Shown piece by piece: positions 1-5,452 of a stretch of DNA of 5,452 bases (its first letter is position 1; each line of letters starts with the position of its first letter). A program made the translations under genes and the position numbers. This DNA is from JANNHP01 sp031404455 (GTDB lineage Bacteria > Planctomycetota > JAJSAM01 > JAJVHW01): the NCBI GenBank assembly GCA_031404455.1, contig JANNHP010000408.1, positions 1-5,452 of the forward strand, given 5' to 3'. Under the pieces are notes generated by a model. It was not told the origin of the DNA. It did not search any database and saw only the letters and a program-made list of their open reading frames with translations.

Positions 1-1
1 G

Positions 2-847
2 GTGCAGGGCATGTCGCAGGAGGTGCTCCAGGAGCTCCACTTCGATCCTCGCGCCGTCGCGGGGGCCGCGGCTCCGGTGACCGCCGTGGGCATCGAGGGC
101 CGCGACTGCGACTTCGTCGGCAACAAGCCCGAGCCGCAGGGAGGCCGCGTCGGCGGTGCGCTGCGCCTCGAGGGCGGCAAGATCGACTGCGGCAAGTACG
201 CCGCCTACGACGTCAAGGACGGGCTCACGGTCGAGCTCTGGATGAAGCTCGACGCGATCGGCTCCGCCGAGCTCGTGTCGAAGGGCGACGCCCTGCGCGT
301 GCGCATGGAGTCGGGCGGGAGCGTCACCGCGGCGGTCTCCGTCGAGGACGAGCGCGGGTCCGAGAAGGTGAGCGTGACCGCGCCGCTCGCCGGCCTCACG
401 CGCGGCCGGTGGTTCGGACTGCGCGTGGCGTACGACCGCACGGAGCTCTCGATCGCGACCGACCTCGGTTTCGGCTGGGTCGTCCGCGGGAGCAAGGCGG
501 AGACGCGCCGGCTAGAGCCGTCTCCCGACGACGGACTCTGGATCGGCGGCTTCTCCGGCCTCATCGACGACGTTCGCTTCGCCGGCGTCCACTCGGGCGA
601 ACCGATCGCGATGCCCGCGGGCGTGCGCCTCATCGGCGACAAGCCGAAGCTGATCCACTTCCTGGGCGGGCGCCTCGACGGCTCGGTCCACCTCGGCGTG
701 GAGCGGGTCGCGATGGAGCTCGCCGGGCGCCGCACGACGCTCGAGATCGCCACGAACGGGATGCTCACGGTGTCCTACACCGACGCTGCGGTCGAGGCGG
801 GGCCCTCCGAGGCGGACAAGCCGACCGGGCCCGCGAAGAAGGAATGA
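2..847 (+). CDS. LamG-domain protein, probable GspH/FimT-like minor pseudopilin, 5' end outside the window
   Basis: This is the C-terminal 281 codons of a longer gene: the frame is open at the first base, and the GTG at base 2 is only the first available codon. The stop is TGA at 845-847. Residues ~12-200 read as a LamG/concanavalin-like jellyroll. It opens with HFD (13-15), then has GGRVGGALRLEGG (47-59), the core strand LTVELWMKLD (75-84) and the closing strand GLIDDVRF (186-193). Residues 217-260 (LIHFLGGRLDGSV, then AGRRTTLEIATNGMLTVSY) follow the pattern 'I-F-x-x-G ... R-x-x-x-L-x-I-x-x-x-G-x-L-x-V' of the last strands of GspH/FimT pseudopilins. A charged Pro/Glu/Lys tail ends the protein. 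LamG domains bind sugars or proteins outside the cell. The following gene is a GspK-like pseudopilin, so I infer a pseudopilus component with LamG inserted between its missing N-terminal helix and its C-terminal strands. The LamG call is fairly firm and the GspH call tentative. It could instead be a plain LamG surface protein. Confidence 0.85.
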   Translation: MQGMSQEVLQELHFDPRAVAGAAAPVTAVGIEGRDCDFVGNKPEPQGGRVGGALRLEGGKIDCGKYAAYDVKDGLTVELWMKLDAIGSAELVSKGDALRVRMESGGSVTAAVSVEDERGSEKVSVTAPLAGLTRGRWFGLRVAYDRTELSIATDLGFGWVVRGSKAETRRLEPSPDDGLWIGGFSGLIDDVRFAGVHSGEPIAMPAGVRLIGDKPKLIHFLGGRLDGSVHLGVERVAMELAGRRTTLEIATNGMLTVSYTDAAVEAGPSEADKPTGPAKKE

Positions 848-857
848 CTCGGCCCGG
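825..857 (+). other. Perfect 7-bp inverted repeat spanning the gene 1 stop codon
   Basis: CCGGGCC (825-831) and GGCCCGG (851-857) form a perfect 7-bp stem with a 19-base loop that contains the TGA at 845-847. Only three T residues follow (860-862). It is not a convincing intrinsic terminator. In DNA this rich in GC, and with two genes that look co-transcribed, it may be chance or a weak attenuating or mRNA-end structure. Confidence 0.25.
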
Positions 858-934
858 CGTTTGTGACCTCGTAGAGCGTGCGTCTCCGAGCCTCCCCCAG
901 ACAGCAGGCCTCCCGACGGGAACTGGCGGACAAC
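848..934 (+). other. Intergenic leader between the two pseudopilin-like genes
   Basis: This is non-coding in the frame shared by both genes: after the TGA at 845 there is a second in-frame stop, TAG, at 872-874. The spacing is 87 bases to ATG 935, or 126 bases if ATG 974 is the true start. I see no convincing -35/-10 pair and no strong terminator. The shared direction and short spacing make co-transcription likely. Confidence 0.6.
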
Positions 935-953
935 ATGACAACCAAGTTGCCAG
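923..953 (+). promoter_or_regulatory. Small inverted repeat enclosing the ribosome site and ATG 935
   Basis: CTGGC (923-927) pairs with GCCAG (949-953), leaving a 21-base loop that holds ATG 935. The left arm overlaps the first three bases of the GGCGGA site. A folded form would partly hide that site while leaving ATG 974 free. The stem is only 5 bp, so control by this structure is speculative. Confidence 0.2.
925..930 (+). promoter_or_regulatory. Weak Shine-Dalgarno-like site for ATG 935
   Basis: GGCGGA differs by one base from GGAGGA and ends four bases before ATG 935. It is the only Shine-Dalgarno-like sequence near either candidate start of gene 2; nothing comparable precedes ATG 974. 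This is the main reason to annotate the start at 935. Against it, codons 2-13 from this ATG use A/T-ending codons in 7 of 12 cases, unlike the rest of the gene. Confidence 0.4.
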
Positions 954-1078
954 AAAGTGATAACCAAGTAACCATGACGATCAGGACTGCCCGGCGACGG
1001 GGAGAGCGCGGGATCGCGCTCATCTCGGTGATCGCGGTTCTCGTCCTCCTGGCGATGGTCGCGACGCCGTTCCTCATG
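935..1078 (+). other. Type III (prepilin-like) signal and N-terminal helix of gene 2
   Basis: Codons 1-26 encode a leader with a basic end (R20, R21, R22, R25) and a Gly at 26. Cleavage by a prepilin peptidase after G26 would leave I27 at +1 and S31 at +5. GspK-type pseudopilins are the class that lacks the usual Glu at +5, which they can do because they cap the pseudopilus. Residues 27-48 form the membrane and assembly helix. The cleavage site is predicted from pattern alone. Confidence 0.75.
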
Positions 1079-4000
1079 ACCATGCGCGACAGCGCCGCCC
1101 GTGGAGAGAAGTTCCTCTACGGCGAGCGGGCGAGTGCGGAGGCGAACGCGCTGTTCGAGACCGTCCGTTCGGAGCTCGTCGGCACGATCGAGCACGTGGA
1201 GCGCCGGCGACTCGACGAGAACGGCGCCGCGATGGGCGGCGGCCGCGTTCCTGCCGACTGCACGCCGACCTCCGACACGTACGACGAGATGTCGATGTCG
1301 GCGAAGGCGCTCGAGCGCTTCAACACGTCCACGGCGAAGGAGCACCGCGTCTGGGCGGCCGACATCGTCGACTCGCAGACGCTCTTCAACCTGAACAACT
1401 GCTCGTACCCGATCCTGGCGAACATCCTCGGCCGCTCCGAGGTGTCCGCCTCGACGACCTCCGACAAGACGTCGATCCCGCTGACCCGCGTTCCCGACAG
1501 CTTCCCGAAGACGGACGGCGTCGTGCGGATCGGCTCGGAGTGCATCAAGTACAAACAGGTCGTCGGCAGCGACCTCGTCAACTGCGAGCGCGGCTACATG
1601 GGTTCGGTCCCGGGCAACGGCCCCGCGCGCGACATCGACCTCGGCGAGCCCGTGATGCTCGAGTCGTGCTTCCAGATCGCGACGCGGCCGTTCCGCGTCC
1701 GGCCCGGCACCTGGGTGCGCTACACGAACGTCGACCAGGCGCGCACGATCAGCGACCTCGGCGTCACCGCACTGCTCCCGCAGGATTACGAGCGGATCCG
1801 TCCCTTCATCACCGCGTGGAACGGCAACGCCGTCGGCGACGGCTGGTGCAACCCGCAGACGGTGCGCAACGGCATCACGGCGGGCGACACGTCGAACCTC
1901 TACGTCACGATCAAGAACCTGCGCTACTTCGGCCCCGGCACGATGGTCCGCATCACCGACGGCGTGAACGAGGACTTCGCCGTCGTGACCAAGCTCCGCG
2001 GCAACACCGACGTGATGCTCGCCGGGCAGATCCAGCACACCTACTCCGCCGACCAGGCGCGCATCTACTGCCTCGCGCGGTCGCCGATCAACATCAACAC
2101 CGCGGACGTCGCGACGCTCTCGCTCGTGTTCAACGGCCTGAAGATGCTCGGGAAGTCGACGTCGATCAACGACCGCCAGGCCGAGGACCTCGCCGTGTTC
2201 CTGAAGAACTGGCGCCTCAAGGTCCAGGACGGCATGACCGCCCCGCCGGTCCCGCCGCCGCCCGGCGTCTTCCGCGACTTCGAGGAGCTCACGCGGGGCC
2301 TCGAGGACGCTCGCGACGTGGGGATCATCAACCAGGACAGCTTCGAGGCCGTGCTGCGCAACGCGATGAACGCGAACGACTCGGGGCTCGGCTTCTCGAC
2401 CGTGCCGTTCGTCTTCCGCAGCTACGACATCTACGAGGTCCGCGCGACCGTGTCGATGCAGGGCGCCCAGGGCCGCGAGCTCGCGCGCCGCGAACTGCGC
2501 CGCGTGATGGAAGTGACGACGACGCGCTCGGCGACGTACGTGCTCGAGACGCAGGACGAGTTCCAGAACCAGGTCATCAAGTCCCGCGACTCGAAGTGGA
2601 TGTCGTCCTACCCGGTCAACGTGAACTCGCACTACGACGGGAAGAACATCCCCGCGTCCGAGTACTTCGCGTACGGGACGAAGAACCTCTTCCCGAGCAA
2701 CGACCGCTCGTCGGGCGTCGGCGACGTGCAGCTCCTCCCGGCCGCCTACCGCATGCTCGCGGGGAACCGCCGCGACACCGTGCGCCACTTCGACGAGCAG
2801 CGCATCCCCGACGGCTACCCGATCGAGACCGGACCGTTCACGATGTCGGTGGACACGCCGTACGACCCGGCGGCGAACCCGCTCGGCACGCTCGACCTCG
2901 TCGACATGCTGAGCATCGAGGGCTACGCCGACAACATCGAGCTCGGCATGAAGGAGTTCACCTGCTCCTTCTGGTACCGCCCCGAGTGGGACCGCGACAA
3001 CACGATCCACTACATCTTCGACTACGGCCTCGACGCCGACTTCATGGACCGCGTCAGCCTGCGGTACGACCCGGCCGACGGCGGTGCGCTGGTCCTCGCC
3101 GTCTGCGACGCGACGCGCGAGCAGCAGGCGAGCGAGATCCGCTACACGTTCGACCACGGCACCTGGAAGGCGAAGGAGTGGTACCACATCGCCATCGAGG
3201 TCCACGGCTGCGCGCCGGACATGATGGAACTCTTCATCGACGGCGAGAAGCAGGGCACCGCGACGCTCCAGACGCGCCTCACGTCCGGCATGCCGGGCAC
3301 CGGCACGGGCTCGGGCGAGTCGCTGCAGGTCAAGGACACGAAGGGCTTCCCGCAGACCGGCGTGCTCCTCGTCCGCGGGAAAGACGGCATCGAGCTGATG
3401 GAGTACAGCGGGAAGCAGGACACGTCGTTCACGATCTCGCGCCGGAAAGCGCGGTCGGTCGTGAACACACTCACCGACACGACGCCGCGTTCGCACGTCG
3501 AGGGCGAGACGGTCCAGCTCTACGGGTTCAGCGGCCCGTTGCTCACGGACATCAGGAAGGGTGGCGCGACGCTCGATGGCGCGATCGGACCGTGGCGTGC
3601 GTATCGCATGGCGTACTTCGGTGACAGGCTCGTGCGGGCCGACGGCTCGCTCGTCGCAGTGGGACTCGGAACGCCTCCTTCCGGGACAACCGGAACGACA
3701 GTGGTCGTGCCGTTGGAGGAGTGGGACACCGGGAGCAGGGACTCGGGCATCCTGGACGACCTCGGGCCAGCCGGCACGTACGGTATCGCGATGATCGCAT
3801 CGTCGAATATCCCGGTGCAAGCGACCCAGAACTACCTCTGCGATGCGACGAGTCAGCAGCAGGCGGTGCAAGGTGTGACTCAGTCGAATACACGAATCGG
3901 CGGAGTGGACCTCGTGCTCTATCAGGTCTCGCAGACGCAGGGTGCCGTGGACATCCTTCAGCGCGGTCTGACGCTGAAGCACGCGCGCGCTGATCTCTAC

Positions 4001-5452
4001 GATTCCGGACAACCTCGGTTCTTCCCTGCGCACGAGTACGGACTCACGGCGCCGCAATTCGGGATCGACCTCGACAACAACGGTGTGCTCGGCACGCAGA
4101 CCGCGTTCATCCCGATCGCGATCCTTGCGCAGGGCCAGAACGCCGACTACCTCGACCCGCTCGACGAGGAACCGCAACTCACGAGCTCGGTGGCGATCGG
4201 GAACAGTCTCGATCCGCTTCTTCGCGACGGTCACGCCTACATCCAGATCGAGGGAGAGTGGATCGCGTACGACTCGTTCGACACGACCCTGTCTTCGACG
4301 GTGACGCAGCTTGCCAATCGCGTCGCCTTCTACCGCGACGCGCGTCTCGACAACCTCGCCAGCACCCTGTTCGCGTTCGATTCAACCAACTTGATCATGT
4401 CGAGCGCGACCGTTCAGCAGTCGTCCGGGATCGGCGGAGGGTCGGGCGGCAACTCCGGCAACGATGCTCCACCCCAGGCGACCGACTACAACAATGAGGC
4501 GGTCCTGCCTCCGGTCCCGAGCAACGCGGGGGTCACGAACGCCGTGCAGCCAAGGCGCGGGACCACTGACCTCACCTCCACGCTGCTCGCTCAGCAGCTC
4601 AACTTCCGCGGCTTCATTCGAAGCGACCTTCAGCAGCAGCACCGCATCGCCAACACGATCCCCCCCGCGTCGGGCGACCACCCGCCTGGGACGCAGATTT
4701 TCCCGACGTTCCAGATGGTGACCGGGAACAACCTGGAGCAGACGCAGACCCAGAACGACGGTTCCGTGTTCGCCTTCCCGGGTTTCAACGACCTCCTCAC
4801 CCTGCGAGACAACAAGTTCAACGACGAGCAGATCCGTCTCCAGTGGGGCTACATGGGCTGGTGCGCGCCGATGGCGGCGACCGCGCAGACTTGGAGGTGG
4901 GACCGCCCTCAGGGTTCGGACGGCAATAACGCGCTTCGCCGCTGGGACAGCCGTGCCTGGACGCGCGCTCTCAAGTTCCCGAGCGGCGAGATGCCCGACG
5001 GCGGCTTGACGAAGGGTTCCGAGACGATCCTCTTCGGCCAGAAGTACGACAAGACGGGCGGCACCTCCGCCGCGACGATCGACGAGATCGCCTGGTGGCG
5101 CTTCACGCGCGCAGAGAAGAACCGCCCGAACTACACGTTCCTCGGCACCGTGCCGCCCGAGGTCGCCGACCCGAACGTGGCGGCGCAGCAGGCCTCCTCG
5201 GGACAAGTGCCCGTGCCCGTGAGCTACCTCGGCATCGACGACAAGGCGGACGAGATCAACGTCCACATGCCCGTGCTCGACGCGTCGGGCCAGGTGCTCG
5301 ACCCGTACGGAACGCCGGTGGACGTGAACACCTACTCGCGCGACGGCGGCATCCTCAAGATCGACGACGAACTCATCCTCTTCGAGGAGTTCGACGCCGA
5401 GCAGGGCAAGTTCACGAACTGTGTGCGCGGGGCGTTCAACACCGAGCCGGCG
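935..5452 (+). CDS. Giant GspK-like minor pseudopilin with LamG and repeated beta-modules, 3' end outside the window
   Basis: One uninterrupted frame of 1506 codons runs to the last base, read here codon by codon without a stop. The N-terminus has a basic leader (TARRRGERG, 18-26) and then the hydrophobic helix IALISVIAVLVLLAMV (27-42). There is no Glu at +5 of the predicted cleavage site, which is typical of GspK, the tip pseudopilin of type II secretion. Two further GspK landmarks follow: DSQTLFNLNN (146-155) and SPININTADVATL (383-395). YDIYEVRATV (497-506) resembles the strand that closes the GspK core. Normal GspK has a little over 300 residues, so this protein is enlarged more than four-fold. 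The additions are beta-modules between the two landmarks, a LamG jellyroll (~615-785, with a possible closing part at ~1345-1395), further beta-modules and a Gly/Ser/Asn linker (~1163-1180). The start is uncertain between ATG 935 (has a ribosome site; 26-residue leader) and ATG 974 (13-residue leader, better codon use). The GspK-like call is fairly firm. The cargo or ligand is unknown. Confidence 0.9.
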   Translation, partial: MTTKLPESDNQVTMTIRTARRRGERGIALISVIAVLVLLAMVATPFLMTMRDSAARGEKFLYGERASAEANALFETVRSELVGTIEHVERRRLDENGAAMGGGRVPADCTPTSDTYDEMSMSAKALERFNTSTAKEHRVWAADIVDSQTLFNLNNCSYPILANILGRSEVSASTTSDKTSIPLTRVPDSFPKTDGVVRIGSECIKYKQVVGSDLVNCERGYMGSVPGNGPARDIDLGEPVMLESCFQIATRPFRVRPGTWVRYTNVDQARTISDLGVTALLPQDYERIRPFITAWNGNAVGDGWCNPQTVRNGITAGDTSNLYVTIKNLRYFGPGTMVRITDGVNEDFAVVTKLRGNTDVMLAGQIQHTYSADQARIYCLARSPININTADVATLSLVFNGLKMLGKSTSINDRQAEDLAVFLKNWRLKVQDGMTAPPVPPPPGVFRDFEELTRGLEDARDVGIINQDSFEAVLRNAMNANDSGLGFSTVPFVFRSYDIYEVRATVSMQGAQGRELARRELRRVMEVTTTRSATYVLETQDEFQNQVIKSRDSKWMSSYPVNVNSHYDGKNIPASEYFAYGTKNLFPSNDRSSGVGDVQLLPAAYRMLAGNRRDTVRHFDEQRIPDGYPIETGPFTMSVDTPYDPAANPLGTLDLVDMLSIEGYADNIELGMKEFTCSFWYRPEWDRDNTIHYIFDYGLDADFMDRVSLRYDPADGGALVLAVCDATREQQASEIRYTFDHGTWKAKEWYHIAIEVHGCAPDMMELFIDGEKQGTATLQTRLTSGMPGTGTGSGESLQVKDTKGFPQTGVLLVRGKDGIELMEYSGKQDTSFTISRRKARSVVNTLTDTTPRSHVEGETVQLYGFSGPLLTDIRKGGATLDGAIGPWRAYRMAYFGDRLVRADGSLVAVGLGTPPSGTTGTTVVVPLEEWDTGSRDSGILDDLGPAGTYGIAMIASSNIPVQATQNYLCDATSQQQAVQGVTQSNTRIGGVDLVLYQVSQTQGAVDILQRGLTLKHARADLYDSGQPRFFPAHEYGLTAPQFGIDLDNNGVLGTQTAFIPIAILAQGQNADYLDPLDEEPQLTSSVAIGNSLDPLLRDGHAYIQIEGEWIAYDSFDTTLSSTVTQLANRVAFYRDARLDNLASTLFAFDSTNLIMSSATVQQSSGIGGGSGGNSGNDAPPQATDYNNEAVLPPVPSNAGVTNAVQPRRGTTDLTSTLLAQQLNFRGFIRSDLQQQHRIANTIPPASGDHPPGTQIFPTFQMVTGNNLEQTQTQNDGSVFAFPGFNDLLTLRDNKFNDEQIRLQWGYMGWCAPMAATAQTWRWDRPQGSDGNNALRRWDSRAWTRALKFPSGEMPDGGLTKGSETILFGQKYDKTGGTSAATIDEIAWWRFTRAEKNRPNYTFLGTVPPEVADPNVAAQQASSGQVPVPVSYLGIDDKADEINVHMPVLDASGQVLDPYGTPVDVNTYSRDGGILKIDDELILFEEFDAEQGKFTNCVRGAFNTEPA
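936..974 (+). repeat. Imperfect 17-bp direct repeat, 22-bp period, at the start of gene 2
   Basis: TGACAACCAAGTTGCCA (936-952) and TGATAACCAAGTAACCA (958-974) match at 14 of 17 positions and share the unbroken core AACCAAGT. The 22-base period is about two helical turns, which is compatible with a tandem operator. The repeat is markedly less GC-rich than the flanks. If ATG 974 is the true start, it lies in the untranslated leader. If ATG 935 is used, it encodes part of the leader peptide. No regulator can be named from it. Confidence 0.35.
1442..1669 (+). repeat. Beta-module copy 1 in gene 2 (residues 170-245)
   Basis: The core reads GVVRIGSECIKYKQVVG (195-211), then DLVNCERGYMGS (213-224), and after a spacer GEPVMLE (237-243). 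The same order of 'G-h-h-x-I-x-x-E-x-I-x-Y', a short turn, 'h-x-x-C-x-RG' and 'G-x-x-V' recurs in three later places in the protein. The pattern resembles short beta-units seen in phage tail and baseplate proteins. This copy sits directly after the FNLN landmark, where ordinary GspK has an alpha-helical domain. Confidence 0.55.
1907..2077 (+). other. Additional beta-unit ahead of the ININTA motif (residues 325-381)
   Basis: GPGTMVRITDGVNEDFAVV (334-352), then TDVMLAGQIQHTYSADQARI (358-377), has the alternating hydrophobic pattern of a small beta-barrel or sandwich. The order G-x-x-V-x-I ... V-V ... L ... H-x-Y ... A-x-I is similar in layout to the four repeat modules but lacks their E-x-I-x-Y and RG signatures. 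It may be a diverged copy. It ends immediately before SPININTA, so the two GspK landmarks are separated by beta-structure. Confidence 0.35.
2777..3289 (+). other. LamG/concanavalin-like jellyroll in gene 2, N-terminal part (residues 615-785)
   Basis: The region opens with RHFDEQ (617-622), matching the HFD opening of the LamG in gene 1. FTCSFWYRPEW (675-685) matches the core 'h-T-h-x-h-W-h-x-x' strand. WYHIAIEVHG (749-758) with ELFIDGEKQGTATL (765-778) is the classical 'W-Y-H-h-A ... L-Y-h-D-G' pair. The usual closing strand 'I-D-E-h-x-h-W' does not follow here; the next residues lead into beta-module copy 2. Confidence 0.7.
3302..3532 (+). repeat. Beta-module copy 2 in gene 2 (residues 790-866)
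   Basis: TGVLLVRGKDGIELMEYSGK (808-827) is followed by FTISRRKARSV (832-842), then RSHVEGETVQLYG (852-864). The 'H-x-x-G-x-x-V-x-L' ending is the clearest match to the closing strand of tail-type modules. The Cys of copies 1 and 4 is replaced by Ser. Its codon use is as G/C-biased as the upstream part of the gene, unlike the segment that begins just after it. Confidence 0.55.
4187..4336 (+). repeat. Beta-module copy 3 in gene 2 (residues 1085-1134)
   Basis: DGHAYIQIEGEWIAYDSFD (1098-1116) matches the 'G-h-h-x-I-x-x-E-x-I-x-Y' core well. The second half (TLSSTVTQLANRVAFYRDA, 1118-1136) lacks the Cys and the RG pair. This is therefore a diverged or shortened copy. It lies inside the segment with relaxed codon use. 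Confidence 0.5.
4411..4500 (+). other. Low-complexity Gly/Ser/Asn/Gln linker in gene 2
   Basis: Residues ~1160-1188 include QQSSGIGGGSGGNSGNDAPP (1161-1180), a flexible disordered linker. It separates beta-module copy 3 from the region that runs to the possible LamG closing strand, and probably marks a domain boundary. Confidence 0.6.
4967..5119 (+). other. Possible closing part of a LamG jellyroll (residues 1345-1395)
   Basis: RALKFPSGEMPDGG (1344-1357), SETILFGQKY (1362-1371) and ATIDEIAWWRFTRAE (1380-1394) match the end of LamG domains, which close with 'G-x-I-D-E-h-x-h-W-x-x-x-h'. The LamG in gene 1 ends likewise with GLIDDVRF. No complete LamG opening is evident just upstream, so this may complete the jellyroll begun at residue 615, with about 560 residues inserted. 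Alternatively it ends a diverged second LamG. Confidence 0.45.
5336..5452 (+). repeat. Beta-module copy 4 in gene 2, cut by the window end (residues 1468-1506)
   Basis: GGILKIDDELILFEEFDAE (1471-1489), then KFTNCVRGAFNTEPA (1492-1506), closely parallels copy 1: both have 'I-x-x-E-x-I-x-(Y/F)' and the shared N-C-x-R-G. The expected closing strand lies beyond the window. Codon use here is again strongly G/C-ending. Confidence 0.55.

Larger units (their letters stand above)
3541..5040 (+). other. Segment of gene 2 with relaxed codon use
   Basis: Hand count of codons ending in A or T: 0 of 120 in 1862-2221, 83 of 480 in 3542-4981 (31 of 120 in 3662-4021 alone), and 5 of 120 in 5042-5401. The frame is continuous through both borders. 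The encoded segment is rich in Gln, Ser, Thr and Asn, and contains beta-module copy 3 and the Gly/Ser linker. It suggests a stretch with a different history from its flanks, such as a domain gained by transfer or recombination. Confidence 0.6.

Noticed and set aside
825..862. Rho-independent terminator after gene 1.
   Set aside because: The 7-bp stem has a 19-base loop and only three T residues after it, and it encloses the stop codon. It is listed only as an inverted repeat.
409..960. A + strand frame bridging the end of gene 1 and the intergenic region.
   Set aside because: The Arg/Ala/Pro-rich translation inside gene 1 is a frame-shifted shadow of the LamG coding sequence, with no ribosome site or motif.
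947..975. Possible promoter: TTGCCA (947-952), 17-base spacer, AACCAT (970-975).
   Set aside because: The -10 element matches only 3 of 6 consensus bases and any transcript would start inside gene 2. Spacing to gene 1 already suggests co-transcription.
1540..3624. A 694-codon + strand frame offset from gene 2.
   Set aside because: Its translation is dominated by Arg, Pro, Ala, Gly and His with no recognisable motif. The frame starting at 935 shows the pseudopilin signal, GspK landmarks, LamG and correct codon bias over the same bases.
512..4234. A 1240-codon open frame on the - strand.
   Set aside because: It lies antisense to both genes. Strong G/C bias at third positions removes stops from the opposite frame. 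Its translation is a low-complexity mix of Arg, Val, Asp, His, Ala and Leu with no domain, and it crosses the intergenic gap.
3541..5040. Insertion sequence or prophage fragment as the explanation for the codon-use change.
   Set aside because: There is no transposase, no terminal inverted repeat that I can see, and the reading frame of gene 2 continues unbroken through both borders.
4382..5266. A 294-codon - strand open frame.
   Set aside because: It is an antisense shadow rich in Arg, Val, Ala and Leu, opposite recognisable beta-module and LamG-like coding sequence in gene 2.

Overview
The window is GC-rich, with codons ending almost entirely in G or C. It holds two genes on the + strand, in the same frame and separated by about 90-125 bases. 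Both run off the window: gene 1 lacks its 5' end and gene 2 lacks its 3' end. I see no RNA genes, IS elements, CRISPR arrays or phage integration sites. Large pseudopilin-like proteins fused to LamG/concanavalin-like domains, together with this base composition, fit Planctomycetota or a similar GC-rich Gram-negative lineage. That placement is inference; no marker gene is present.

Gene 1 (2-847) is the C-terminal 281 codons of a protein with a LamG-type jellyroll (residues ~12-200). A short beta-rich tail (~212-260) follows whose pattern resembles the C-terminal strands of GspH/FimT minor pseudopilins. If that is right, LamG sits inside a GspH-like pseudopilin whose N-terminal helix lies upstream of the window.

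Bases 848-934 (or to 973 if the second ATG is used) form a short intergenic leader. It is poorer in GC than its surroundings and carries a 22-bp-period imperfect direct repeat and a small inverted repeat around the first ATG.

Gene 2 (935 to beyond 5452) is one uninterrupted frame of at least 1506 codons. It opens with a type III (prepilin-like) signal of GspK type and has two GspK landmarks: FNLN at residues 151-154 and ININTA at 385-390. It is therefore a giant relative of the tip pseudopilin GspK, which is normally a little over 300 residues. Beta-rich modules separate the two landmarks. After the GspK-like part come a LamG domain that appears split, four copies of a short 'G-x-h-x-I-x-x-E-x-I-x-Y ... 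RG' beta-module, a Gly/Ser/Gln/Asn-rich linker and a central segment with clearly different codon use (about 3541-5040).

Together the genes look like part of a type II secretion-like or pseudopilus operon. Two minor pseudopilins appear to have been enlarged with carbohydrate- or protein-binding jellyrolls and phage-tail-like beta modules, possibly forming an adhesive or substrate-recognising pseudopilus tip. Domain names come from motif reading by eye, not from profile searches.
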